Part shown: one piece after another, positions 20,801 through 30,301 of the stretch
Layout of the letters: every line of letters begins with the position of its first letter
How positions within the stretch are numbered: the first letter of the stretch is position 1
Assembly (NCBI RefSeq): GCF_001429065.1
Contig: NZ_LMIB01000001.1
Coordinates: 567,933-631,932 of the forward strand
Direction: 5' to 3'
DNA from: Sphingomonas sp. Root710
GTDB taxonomy: Bacteria; Pseudomonadota; Alphaproteobacteria; Sphingomonadales; Sphingomonadaceae
DNA length: 64,000 nucleotides
Translations under genes and position numbers: made by a program
The notes under the pieces: model-generated
The model's database searches: none
What the model saw: the letters and a program-made list of their open reading frames with translations, nothing else
Told to the model about the DNA's origin: nothing

Positions 20801-20986
20801 TCAGATTGACGTGACCTTATTGGAAATGTCGTCCCAGCGGCCGCGCACGGATTCGCCCAGTAAGGAGACTCCGCCCATGACCGCCAGAAATATGAGCGCG
20901 AGAATGAGCCCATATTCCATGGCGCTTGCGCCTCGCTGGTCAGTAAGGAGAGCGCGAATGCGCGCCTGACGGACAGGGCCTCTCAT
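20801..20986 (-). CDS. Second Flp/Fap-type pilin
   Basis: The 61-residue protein also has the Flp plan: leader ending DQRG, then ASAMEYGLILALIFLAVMGG. Its mature tail differs (ESVRGRWDDISNKVTSI) from the neighbouring pilin. It may be a minor pilin. Both genes are on the minus strand with a gap of 133 bases, so they may be co-transcribed or separately expressed. Confidence 0.85.
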   Translation of the reverse strand: MRGPVRQARIRALLTDQRGASAMEYGLILALIFLAVMGGVSLLGESVRGRWDDISNKVTSI

Positions 20987-21091
20987 AGCTTCTTCCTTCG
21001 GCGCGACGGGCCGTCGCCCATATCGCTTTGATCTGCAGATGCTTATTTCGTAGGCGTGCCGGATTAAAAAACCGCTAAGGGCCTAATACTT

Positions 21092-21499
21092 ATGGACAAG
21101 GGTGCGCCCTTAATCGTGGTTGGAGTCGCCCTTGTCGATGGCGACGGCCGCATCCTGGTTCAGCAGCGTCCGCCCGGAAAGGCCATGGCCGGGCTATGGG
21201 AATTTCCCGGCGGGAAGGTCGAACGCGGCGAGACGCCGGAGGCTGCACTGATCCGCGAATTGCGCGAGGAACTGGGCATCGATGTCCAGCAGGCCTGTCT
21301 CGCGCCCGCCTGTTTCGCCAGCGAGGCGCTGGGCGAGCGCCACATGATTTTGCTGGTCTATATCTGCCGCAAATGGACCGGCATACCGCAGCCGCTGGAG
21401 GCGACGGCGCTGAAATGGGTCCGTCCGGTCGAACTGCACGGGCTCGACATGCCGCCCGCCGACAAGCCGCTGATCGGTCTGCTCGACGCGTTGGTCTAG
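21092..21499 (+). CDS. mutT: Nudix hydrolase, MutT-like (8-oxo-dGTP diphosphatase)
   Basis: MutT removes oxidised guanine nucleotides from the pool. The 135-residue protein has the Nudix box GKVERGETPEAALIRELREE followed by LGID. The N-terminal strand (VVGVALVDGDGRILVQQRP) and the substrate-site region (LLVYICRKWTG) fit MutT. Position next to the pilin genes carries no functional hint. It ends by overlapping the convergent gene at 21496-22494 by four bases. Confidence 0.85.
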   Translation: MDKGAPLIVVGVALVDGDGRILVQQRPPGKAMAGLWEFPGGKVERGETPEAALIRELREELGIDVQQACLAPACFASEALGERHMILLVYICRKWTGIPQPLEATALKWVRPVELHGLDMPPADKPLIGLLDALV

Positions 21500-22494
21500 C
21501 GCAGGGCGGCCTTGTCGGCCTCGATCAGGTTGACGCGAACCCCCTTCATGCGTCCGGCGGAGATGCTGTTCAGCAGGTCGAGCACCGGAAAGGGATCGAC
21601 GCCCGGGCCGAGGGGGAAGAGCAGCGCCGCACCGCAAGGACGGGTGATCAGCCGGGCCTTGGCGAAGCGGTCCCGCACGATCCTTAGCGCGTCGGCATCG
21701 CCCGAAAAGACCATGACATCGTCGGGTCCACTCGCGCCGCAACCCTGCGAGATGTCGGGCAGCAGGATCTGGGGGCGGCGGCCCGAGGGCTGGCCTGCGC
21801 CATAAGCGGCGTCGAGAGTCTGTAATGCCTGCATCGCATCGGTATGAAGGGTCATCGCCTCGGGATCGGTCGAGCTGGCTGTCGCATCGGCGACCTGACG
21901 GAGCAACGCCGCTGCACTTTCGATCTTGTCGGGATCGCCATCGGCGCGGGATGGCAGCGCCTTCAACTGCGCCATCGGAATCAAGGTGCTCAGCGTCGGG
22001 AGCGCCGTCGCGCCGAGCTTCGCCAGACGGATGCGATACGCGCTTTCATAGGCGATATCGGCCGACGGATCGGGATTGTCAGGGCGCAGCTGGCGCTCGA
22101 CCTCGGCCTGACGGACCAGTGCGGTGGCCAGCTCGGGGTGATCGCTGCCCAGGATCAGCCGATAGGCGTCCGCGCCGCGCACCAGATAATCAAGCGAAGT
22201 CTCGATCATCGCGCGTTGGCCAGGATCGGCGGTCGCGTAAAGCTCGACCCCGAACGCCTCGATAAGGTCCGCCCGGGCGATTGGCGTTTTCTGCGCGGCG
22301 AGCTTGCGATCGAATGCGCGCTGCGCCTCCTTGAGGCGGCTTTTTCGCGCCAGCGCGATCGGACCGCTGAGCAGGCTGGCCATATGCGCCGCATCGGCGC
22401 GCGGCTCGCCGCCCGCCGAGATTGGCGCGGCAGACACGGGCGGCGCCGAAATCAGCAGGAGGAGGAACAGCGCCGGGCCGGCGAGGGCACGCAT
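21496..22494 (-). CDS. Exported hypothetical protein
   Basis: I do not recognise the family. The start at 22494 gives a signal peptide (RALAGPALFLLLLISAPPVSA) and a 332-residue protein. The middle is helical and alanine-rich, with phrases such as LGSDHPELATALVRQAEVERQL and EAMTLHTDAMQALQTLDAAYG that recall tetratricopeptide helices. Two cysteines, in LPDISQGCGASGPDDVMV and LITRPCGAALLFPL, could form a disulfide. The frame extends upstream to 22692 but that part is low-complexity read-through. Convergent overlap of four bases with mutT. Confidence 0.7.
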   Translation of the reverse strand: MRALAGPALFLLLLISAPPVSAAPISAGGEPRADAAHMASLLSGPIALARKSRLKEAQRAFDRKLAAQKTPIARADLIEAFGVELYATADPGQRAMIETSLDYLVRGADAYRLILGSDHPELATALVRQAEVERQLRPDNPDPSADIAYESAYRIRLAKLGATALPTLSTLIPMAQLKALPSRADGDPDKIESAAALLRQVADATASSTDPEAMTLHTDAMQALQTLDAAYGAGQPSGRRPQILLPDISQGCGASGPDDVMVFSGDADALRIVRDRFAKARLITRPCGAALLFPLGPGVDPFPVLDLLNSISAGRMKGVRVNLIEADKAALR

Positions 22495-22612
22495 TGGCTC
22501 AGGCGGGCAATATCGTGGCCATTCGCCGATGATGATCAGCGCCGCAGAAGCTGTCCAGCGGGAAGTGCCACGCCATGGTCCGGACCGAGGCCCGGAGCTC
22601 ATAGTGCATCGA

Positions 22613-23230
22613 TCAGCTTTCGGGGCGCTCGAACGCCACCGATATCTGGAGCGGGACGGCGTCGGGCACCAGCGGGATGCCATAGCTGACACCGAAGTCG
22701 CTGCGCTTGATGGTGGTCGTCGCGTCGAAGCCGATCGTCCGCTTCCCCATCATCGTGCCTGCGCCGACGAAGACCGCATCGAGGACGACAGGCTTGGTAA
22801 TGCCCTTGATGGTCAGGTTGCCGCTGATCCGCGCGGCCTTGCCGCTCGGCCGGATCGAAGTCGATTCGAAATGGGCAGTGGGATGATTGGCGGCGTCGAA
22901 GAAGTCCGCCCCCAGCAGATGCTCGTCGAGCTTGTCCGAGGTGGTGGTGACCCGCTTGATCGGGATGTCGATAGACACCTTCGCCTTGGCAGGCGATTTA
23001 GGATCGATCGTCATCGATCCGGTCAGGTCGCCGAAGATGCCGCGATAGGTGCTGAAGCCGAGATGGTTGACGGTGAAGGTTACCTGGCTGTGGCCCGGAT
23101 CGACGGTGTAGGTGCCGGCGGCGACGCGGCGGACGTCGGAGATGCCCGGCGGAGTCTTCGGCATCTGCGCGACGAGCGGCGCGGCGGCGGAAAGGCCCAG
23201 CAGCAGGATGGTGGCGGAACGGAACATCAT
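22613..23230 (-). CDS. YceI family periplasmic lipid-binding-fold protein
   Basis: YceI proteins are periplasmic beta-barrels that bind isoprenoid-like lipids. The 205-residue protein has a signal peptide (RSATILLLGLSAAAPLVAQ) and the family start AGTYTVDPGHSQVTFTVNHLG followed by FGDLTGSMTID. The later stretch GNLTIKGITKPVVLDAVF is also diagnostic. It lies downstream of ilvC on the same strand, separated by an 93-base gap with a hairpin. Specific ligand unknown. Confidence 0.92.
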   Translation of the reverse strand: MMFRSATILLLGLSAAAPLVAQMPKTPPGISDVRRVAAGTYTVDPGHSQVTFTVNHLGFSTYRGIFGDLTGSMTIDPKSPAKAKVSIDIPIKRVTTTSDKLDEHLLGADFFDAANHPTAHFESTSIRPSGKAARISGNLTIKGITKPVVLDAVFVGAGTMMGKRTIGFDATTTIKRSDFGVSYGIPLVPDAVPLQISVAFERPES

Positions 23231-23291
23231 CGACTCCCGACATTAGAAGGGCGGCAGACTATCGCCTGCCGCCCCATCAACAACCCTGCAT

Positions 23292-23312
23292 AGCGAAACG
23301 ATGTGTTTCGCT
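23292..23312 (-). terminator. Hairpin downstream of ilvC
   Basis: AGCGAAAC and GTTTCGCT form an eight-base-pair stem with a five-base loop, 12 bases past the ilvC stop. No clear T-run follows on the minus strand, so termination strength is uncertain. Confidence 0.45.
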
Positions 23313-23323
23313 GCGTCGCGGAT

Positions 23324-24466
<1,143 letters not shown>

Positions 24467-24982
24467 CTAAAGCGGCTCTTTGCCCCGGGCGATCGCGGCT
24501 ACGCCGGTGCGCGCGACTTCGACCAGGCCGACCTCACGCATCAGCTCGAGGAACTTGTCGATCTTCTCGGTCCCGCCGGTGACCTCGAAGATGAAGCTGG
24601 AGATCGTCGCGTCGACCACGCGGGCGCGGTAGACCTCGGCCAGGCGCAGCGCTTCAATCCGGTGATCACCGGTCCCGACCACCTTCACCAGCGCCAGCTC
24701 GCGCTCGACATGCGGGCCGAGGGCGGTGAGATCGGTCACTTTGTGGACCGGGATCATTCGGTCGAGCTGCGCCACGACCTGCTCGATCACTTCGGGCGTG
24801 CCCGTGGTGACGATGGTGATGCGGCTGATCTTCTCGTCCTCGGTGACGTCGGCCACCGTCAGGCTGTCGATATTATAGCCGCGCGCGGAGAACAGGCCGG
24901 CGATACGGGCGAGGATGCCCGATTCATTGTCCACGGTCACGGACAGCGTATGCCGCTCGGTGGCTTCCTTCTTGATATGCAT
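24467..24982 (-). CDS. ilvN: Acetolactate synthase small (regulatory) subunit
   Basis: The small subunit gives valine feedback inhibition to the enzyme. The 171-residue protein has the N-terminal ACT domain (TLSVTVDNESGILARIAGLFSARGYNIDSL, outlined) and the C-terminal half with HRIEALRLAEVYRARVVD. It follows ilvB by 38 bases on the same strand and is in turn followed by ilvC. The symbol ilvH is used in some genomes. Confidence 0.95.
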   Translation of the reverse strand: MHIKKEATERHTLSVTVDNESGILARIAGLFSARGYNIDSLTVADVTEDEKISRITIVTTGTPEVIEQVVAQLDRMIPVHKVTDLTALGPHVERELALVKVVGTGDHRIEALRLAEVYRARVVDATISSFIFEVTGGTEKIDKFLELMREVGLVEVARTGVAAIARGKEPL

Positions 24983-25020
24983 GATGATGTTTCTCTGTCG
25001 AATTGGGTGGGGGAGGAGGA

Positions 25021-26775
25021 TCAGACGAGGGCCTTGGCCTCGTCGTCCATCTCGCCGACCACCTCATCGGCCTCCAGGATCATATCGGTGTGCGCCGCGC
25101 CGCTCGGGATCATCGGGAAGCAATTGGCGAGCTTCGCCACCCGGCAATCGACCATCACCGGCCCGTCATGCTCGATCATCGCGGCGATGCCGGCTTCCAG
25201 ATCGTCCGGATTTTCGATCCGCACGCCCTTCCAGCCATAGGCTTCGGCCAGCTTGACGAAGTCGGGCAGGGCATCGCTGTACGATTCCGAATAGCGGCCG
25301 GCATAGGTCAGGTCCTGCCACTGGCGCACCATCCCCATATATTCGTTGTTGAGGATGAAGACCTTGATCGGCAGCCGGTACTGGGTCGCGGTGCCCAGTT
25401 CCTGGATGTTCATCTGGATCGATGCCTCGCCCGCGATGTCGATCACCAGCGCGTTGGGATTGCCCAGCTGCGCGCCGATCGCGGCGGGCAGGCCATAGCC
25501 CATCGTGCCGAGGCCGCCCGAGGTGAGCCATTTGTTCGGCGCCTCGAAATCATAGTGCTGCGCAGCCCACATCTGATGCTGGCCGACCTCGGTGGTGATG
25601 ATCGGCTTGCTGGCATGGGTGGCTTCCCACAGCTTGCGGATCGCGAGCTGGGGCATGATCTCCTTCGTCGACGGGCCAAACTTCAGGCACTTCTTCGCGC
25701 GCCACTGGTCAATCTGGGCGAACCAGGGGGCCAGATCCTGCGGCTGGTGCTGGCGCGCCTTCCACAGTTTGATCATGTCCTCCATCGCGCGGCCGACATC
25801 GCCGACGATACCCAGGTCGACACGCACCGTCTTGTTGATCGACGAGCGGTCGATATCGATGTGGATCTTCTTCGAATGCGGCGAGAAGGAGTCGAGCCGG
25901 CCCGTGACGCGATCGTCGAAGCGCGCACCCAGGCAGATGATCAGATCGGCCTTGTTCATCGCCATATTGGCTTCATAGGTGCCGTGCATGCCCAGCATGC
26001 CCAGCCATTGCGGGCTGGACGCAGGGAAGGCGCCGAGGCCCATCAGCGTCGACGTCACCGGCGCGCCGGTGATCCGCGCCAGATCGCGCAGGATCTGGCT
26101 CGCCACCGGGCCCGAATTGATGATGCCGCCGCCGGTGTACAGGATCGGCCGCTCGGCCGCCGCGATCATCTCCACCGCCGCTTCGATCAGCTTTGCATCG
26201 GCCTTAACCGCGGGTTTGTAGCCTTTGTGTGGCAGCGCCTGGATCGTCGGCTTGCGATAAGGCGCGGTCGCCACCTGCACATCCTTGGGCAGATCGACCA
26301 CCACCGGGCCGGGGCGGCCCGAGGTCGCGATGTGGAACGCCTCGTGGATCACGTCGCCCAGCTGCGCCGGGTCCTTCACCAGATAATTATGCTTGGTGCA
26401 GTGACGGGTGATGCCCACCGTGTCGCATTCCTGAAATGCGTCGGTACCGATCAGCGGGGTGCCGACCTGCCCGGTCAGCACCACCAGCGGGATCGAATCC
26501 ATCAGCGCGTCGGCGATGCCGGTCACCGCATTGGTCGCGCCGGGTCCTGACGTCACCAGCACTACGCCCGGCTTGCCGGTCGAGCGCGCATAGCCTTCCG
26601 CGGCGTGCACCGCACCGGCCTCATGGCGGACGAGGATGTGGCGGATACGCTTCTGCTTGAAGATCGCGTCATAGATCGGAAGGACCGCGCCGCCCGGATA
26701 GCCGAAGACGACCTCGACACCGAGATCCGTCAGCGCCTGCAATAAGATATCGGCTCCGGTCATCTCGGTGGTCAT
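25021..26775 (-). CDS. ilvB: Acetolactate synthase large (catalytic) subunit
   Basis: This thiamine-diphosphate enzyme joins two pyruvates, or pyruvate and 2-oxobutyrate, in the first common step of branched-chain amino acid synthesis. The start is ATG 26775 with AAGAGGA upstream, giving 584 residues. Visible features are the catalytic glutamate region VRHEAGAVHAAEGYARSTGK, the GxxxxxGxGxxN-type phrase VTSGPGATNAVTGIADA, and the ThDP-binding GDG-like segment VIDIAGEASIQMN near residue 435. In the last motif the usual GDASF/GDGCF form reads GEASIQM, which is normal for AHAS. First gene of ilvB-ilvN-ilvC. Confidence 0.96.
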   Translation of the reverse strand: MTTEMTGADILLQALTDLGVEVVFGYPGGAVLPIYDAIFKQKRIRHILVRHEAGAVHAAEGYARSTGKPGVVLVTSGPGATNAVTGIADALMDSIPLVVLTGQVGTPLIGTDAFQECDTVGITRHCTKHNYLVKDPAQLGDVIHEAFHIATSGRPGPVVVDLPKDVQVATAPYRKPTIQALPHKGYKPAVKADAKLIEAAVEMIAAAERPILYTGGGIINSGPVASQILRDLARITGAPVTSTLMGLGAFPASSPQWLGMLGMHGTYEANMAMNKADLIICLGARFDDRVTGRLDSFSPHSKKIHIDIDRSSINKTVRVDLGIVGDVGRAMEDMIKLWKARQHQPQDLAPWFAQIDQWRAKKCLKFGPSTKEIMPQLAIRKLWEATHASKPIITTEVGQHQMWAAQHYDFEAPNKWLTSGGLGTMGYGLPAAIGAQLGNPNALVIDIAGEASIQMNIQELGTATQYRLPIKVFILNNEYMGMVRQWQDLTYAGRYSESYSDALPDFVKLAEAYGWKGVRIENPDDLEAGIAAMIEHDGPVMVDCRVAKLANCFPMIPSGAAHTDMILEADEVVGEMDDEAKALV

Positions 26776-26836
26776 CACATGGTCCTCTTGTGCGCCGCAG
26801 CGCGTTCTTGAAGGCGGCTGCCCTATCGGTAACAAA

Positions 26837-27787
26837 CTACTCTGTCAACGCCTGCTTATGTAATTTAATTACGAATTGATCGATGTTTTGGTCATCGAGT
26901 TGCGTCTCAATTCTCCGCCATTCGGCTGGGAGCTGGTGGCGGAACCAGGTGTACTGGCGTTTCGCATATTGGCGAGTGGCCGCCTGGGCGCGTTCCATCA
27001 TCTCCTCCCGGCTGGTCTGGCCTTCGCACCAGTCGATGATGTCGCGTACGCCGATCGCGCGCATCGCGGGCAGGCTGGGATCGAGCCCCCGGGCGCGCAA
27101 TGCCTCGACCTCCTCGATCGCGCCATGTTCGAGCATGGTTTCGAAGCGGGCGTTACAGCGTGTGTAAAGCCAGTCTCGCGGCGGCAGCAATATGGCCGGC
27201 GCTATTGAGACCTGGCCGATGATCCCGCCGCTCAGTTCCTGTTGCCAGGAGGATAAGCTGCGACCCGTGGAACGGATCACTTCCAGCGCACGGCTGATGC
27301 GGGTGATGTCCTGCGGTTTGAGCCGTGCCGCCGCCTCGGGGTCCTCGCGGCGGAGCATGACCGCGGCGCGGCCGACCGACATGGCGCGCACTTCGGCGCG
27401 GATCGCCGGATCGATGTCGGGAACCGGGGCGATGCCGTGGAGCAGCGTTCGCATATAGAGGCCGGTGCCGCCGACAATGATCGGCAGGCGGCCCGCGTCA
27501 TGCGCCAACGCTATCTCATGCCGGGCATCGTCGGCCCAATCGGCGGCCGAACAGGCGGTGGCGGCATCGCGATAGCCGAACAGCCGATGCGGCGCGCGCG
27601 CCGTTTCGGCTGCGTCGGGCCGAGCCGACAGGACGCGCAGATCGGCATAGACCTGGCTGGCATCGGCGTTGATCACGACACCGTCGGCAAGTTCCGCAAG
27701 CCGTACTGCCAATGCGGACTTGCCGCTGGCGGTCGGTCCCGCAATAAGCGCGATCGATTTTCTAGACGGGGAGACGCTCTTGTTCAT
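26837..27787 (-). CDS. miaA: tRNA dimethylallyltransferase
   Basis: MiaA adds the isopentenyl group to A37 of tRNAs reading UNN codons. The 316-residue protein has the P-loop [18 protein letters not shown], the substrate-site [12 protein letters not shown], and later [14 protein letters not shown] and [12 protein letters not shown]. The start is ATG 27787, the only ATG near the P-loop, with no strong ribosome site. It lies just inside the start of the divergent serB gene, so the two 5' ends overlap by eight bases. ilvB follows 61 bases downstream. Confidence 0.94.
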   Translation of the reverse strand: MNKSVSPSRKSIALIAGPTASGKSALAVRLAELADGVVINADASQVYADLRVLSARPDAAETARAPHRLFGYRDAATACSAADWADDARHEIALAHDAGRLPIIVGGTGLYMRTLLHGIAPVPDIDPAIRAEVRAMSVGRAAVMLRREDPEAAARLKPQDITRISRALEVIRSTGRSLSSWQQELSGGIIGQVSIAPAILLPPRDWLYTRCNARFETMLEHGAIEEVEALRARGLDPSLPAMRAIGVRDIIDWCEGQTSREEMMERAQAATRQYAKRQYTWFRHQLPAEWRRIETQLDDQNIDQFVIKLHKQALTE

Positions 27788-28664
27788 CGCGACGCTGATA
27801 GCATCGGAAACGCTGGAAGCAGGCGATATTTCGACCGCTACCGACCTGCTCGCCGCGGCGGGCCTGAATGTCGGCGGTTCGGAGTGGATCGAGCAGGGCG
27901 TGGCGTGCGATCTGCGCTTCGAAGGCGATCCGGTCGCGGGGCGCGCGGCTCTGGAGGGTTTTCTCGCCGGCGTCGACGTGATCGTCCAGCGCGAGGCCGG
28001 CCGCCGCCGCCGCATGCTCGTCGCCGACATGGATTCGACGATGATCACGATCGAATGCATCGACGAACTGGCTGATTATGCCGGTATCAAACCCCAGATC
28101 GCCGAGATCACCGAACGGGCGATGCGTGGCGAGCTTGATTTCGAAGGGGCGCTCGATGCCCGCGTCGCGCTGCTCAAGGGGCTCGACGCCTCGGTGATCG
28201 ACCGCTGCCACGCCGAGCGCGTAGTGATCATGGGCGGCGCGCGCGAACTGGTCCGCACGATGCGCGCCAACGATGCCGACTGCTATCTCGTCTCGGGCGG
28301 CTTCACTCTGTTCGCCGACCGCGTCGCCGCCGAGATCGGCTTCACGAGCGCGCTGTCGAACATACTCGAGTTCACGGACGGCAAATTGTCGGGGACTGTG
28401 GCGCGCCCGATCATCGGGGCGGCGGCGAAGCGCGAGACGCTGCTCGCCGAGGCGGCGGCGCACGGCATTTCCGCCCAACAGTGCCTCGCGGTGGGCGACG
28501 GTGCGAACGACATTCCGATGATCGAGGCGGCGGGGCTGGGGGTGGCGTACCACGCCAAGCCGAAGACGGCTGCCGCTGCGGGCGCGCGGATCGATCATGG
28601 CGATCTCACCGCGCTGCTATATGCGCAGGGCTATGCCCGCAAGGACTGGGTGCTGGAGCTCTAG
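27780..28664 (+). CDS. serB: Phosphoserine phosphatase
   Basis: SerB makes serine from phosphoserine. The 294-residue HAD-family protein has the nucleophile motif VADMDSTMI, the second motif [13 protein letters not shown], and the lysine/aspartate motifs ending [24 protein letters not shown] in outline. Residues 1-80 are the usual divergent ACT-like N-terminal region. The start is TTG 27780 with GGGGAG six bases upstream; the longer frame upstream lies antisense to miaA. A tight head-to-head overlap with miaA results. The C-terminal [13 protein letters not shown] is typical of SerB. Confidence 0.93.
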   Translation: MFIATLIASETLEAGDISTATDLLAAAGLNVGGSEWIEQGVACDLRFEGDPVAGRAALEGFLAGVDVIVQREAGRRRRMLVADMDSTMITIECIDELADYAGIKPQIAEITERAMRGELDFEGALDARVALLKGLDASVIDRCHAERVVIMGGARELVRTMRANDADCYLVSGGFTLFADRVAAEIGFTSALSNILEFTDGKLSGTVARPIIGAAAKRETLLAEAAAHGISAQQCLAVGDGANDIPMIEAAGLGVAYHAKPKTAAAAGARIDHGDLTALLYAQGYARKDWVLEL

Positions 28665-28666
28665 CG

Positions 28667-28984
28667 TCAGCCGCGCGTCATGTCCGCCGCGATCGCGTTC
28701 AGTGCGAAGGCGATGGTGCGTTCCGAAACGTCGAAGCTGATGCGGATGTCGCGCTGGCTGAGTTCGGTCACGCGGCCGCTGATCGATCCTGCATCGGGAT
28801 GGATGAGCTCTACCTGGCTTCCGAGAGCGGGTGGGTTGCCGGTTTCGAGCCGGGCGCCGCTGCCCGAAATATCGCGCAGAGCGACCATCTGGGACAGGCC
28901 GTCGGCACGAAGTTCGCATAGCCGCCGGCGGCGCCATCGGCTCGCCATCGCCACCGGCCGGTCGACCCGCCGCCAAAAGCTCAT
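28667..28984 (-). CDS. PilZ domain protein
   Basis: The 105-residue protein is a single small PilZ domain, with an arginine-rich N-terminal part (SRWRRRRLCELRADG) and the motif DISGSGARLE, which fits the (D/N)xSxxG c-di-GMP contact. It is convergent with serB, the stops being two bases apart. Output is not deducible. The N-terminal RxxxR is embedded in a poly-arginine run, so register is uncertain, and binding is a weaker inference than for the PilZ gene at 2901. Confidence 0.8.
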   Translation of the reverse strand: MSFWRRVDRPVAMASRWRRRRLCELRADGLSQMVALRDISGSGARLETGNPPALGSQVELIHPDAGSISGRVTELSQRDIRISFDVSERTIAFALNAIAADMTRG

Positions 28985-29067
28985 TCTACGCTACCCGCTT
29001 CATATCAGGGGCGGTTATCCCCCATATTCCCGAAAATAGCGTTAATGGCCGTTAGACAGTTCCGCTC

Positions 29068-30126
29068 TCAGGGCGCGACCGGGAAGCATGCGGAGCCGGC
29101 GGTCTTGACCGCTGCACACGCCTGGGCCGCTGCGGCGCGCGTGGCGAGGGGGCCTGCCTGCAGCCGCGTGAAGTTACCCGCGGCGCTGTAGCTAGGACTG
29201 AGCGCCTTGAGCGCCGGGGCGCGGGCCACCAGTCCGCCCCACGCGCTCTTCGCGCCATCGGGGCTGGAGAAGGCGCCAAGCTGGATCTTCCAGCCGCCAC
29301 CCGCCGACGCGACGATCGGCGCGGCAGGCTTGGGGGCGGAAGCGGCGGGGGGCGGGGCGATTGGCTTGGCCCCCGCGACCTTGGCAGGTGTCGTGGCCGG
29401 GGCTTTCCAGGGCTGGTTGTTACCCGCTGCGGCGGCGGCAGCCGGAGATGCGGCGGGAGGCGTGGCGGGTGGTGCGGTGTTGGGCTCCGCGCTGGCCTGC
29501 GGCGTGCGCGTGCTGCGCATCGTCAGCGGCATGCCCGGGCCGGGAGCGTCCGTGGCGCGCAGCGCGGCGGTCCGTTCCATCTCCCGGGCGAGGGCGAGGC
29601 CGGCGGCGCGCTGCTGCTCGGGAATGAGCTGATCCATCTGTGTCAGGCTCGTCTTGGCCGCCCCGATTCCGGCGGCATTGGCGCGGGTCATCAGCGCATA
29701 GGCGCGCGCCCAGTCCTTGGGCAGGGAATCACCGTTGAAATAGGCGGTTCCGACGACATATTGCGCGCGGGCTTCGCCCTGATCGGCGGCTTTCTTCAGC
29801 CAGATCATGGCCTCGTCACGTTGCCCGCTCTGGAACAGCTGGAGCCCGAGCGTAGCCTGCGCCTGTTCATGGCCGGCGGCGGCGGCCTTGCGGTACCAGT
29901 CGAGCGCGACGGCGCTGTCCGCGGTCACGCCGCGGCCCAGCTTGTAGGCCTGTCCCAGATTGAACTGCGCATCGGGGTCGCCCGCGGCGGCCGGCCCGCG
30001 CCATTCGGCCACCGCCTTGGGGAAATCGCCCGCCGTCCAGGCTTTGACGCCTTCCTCGACGCCGGCCAGCACGGGTGACGCACTCGCCAGTGCGAACAGC
30101 GCTCCGCCCAAGAACAAGCTTCTCAT
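29068..30126 (-). CDS. Exported Sel1-repeat protein with C-terminal SPOR domain
   Basis: The 352-residue protein has a signal peptide (RSLFLGGALFALASASPVLA), four Sel1-like helical repeats (e.g. DAQFNLGQAYKLGRGV, QAQATLGLQLFQSG, RAQYVVGTAYFNGDSLPKD), a long Pro/Ala linker, and a C-terminal SPOR domain (WKIQLGAFSSPDGAKSAWGGL... SACFPV). SPOR domains bind peptidoglycan stripped of stem peptides at the septum. It is therefore probably a periplasmic cell-division or envelope protein. It is divergent from a second SPOR protein gene 176 bases away. Start at 30126 chosen because it begins the signal peptide. Confidence 0.85.
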   Translation of the reverse strand: MRSLFLGGALFALASASPVLAGVEEGVKAWTAGDFPKAVAEWRGPAAAGDPDAQFNLGQAYKLGRGVTADSAVALDWYRKAAAAGHEQAQATLGLQLFQSGQRDEAMIWLKKAADQGEARAQYVVGTAYFNGDSLPKDWARAYALMTRANAAGIGAAKTSLTQMDQLIPEQQRAAGLALAREMERTAALRATDAPGPGMPLTMRSTRTPQASAEPNTAPPATPPAASPAAAAAAGNNQPWKAPATTPAKVAGAKPIAPPPAASAPKPAAPIVASAGGGWKIQLGAFSSPDGAKSAWGGLVARAPALKALSPSYSAAGNFTRLQAGPLATRAAAAQACAAVKTAGSACFPVAP

Positions 30127-30301
30127 ACTCAACCGCCCCCAAAGTCCTGGCATGGTTTTGCCGATTGATAGCGCGTTAGCGCGGATTGGCGAAAGTCCAA
30201 TCTGAATCACATGATAACAGCCGTTGTTAACCATTGCTTAGCAGCGCGTATGGCACGCCCGCGAAATGAAGGCGCGGTTTCGCGCATAATGGAGCGGCGA
30301 C

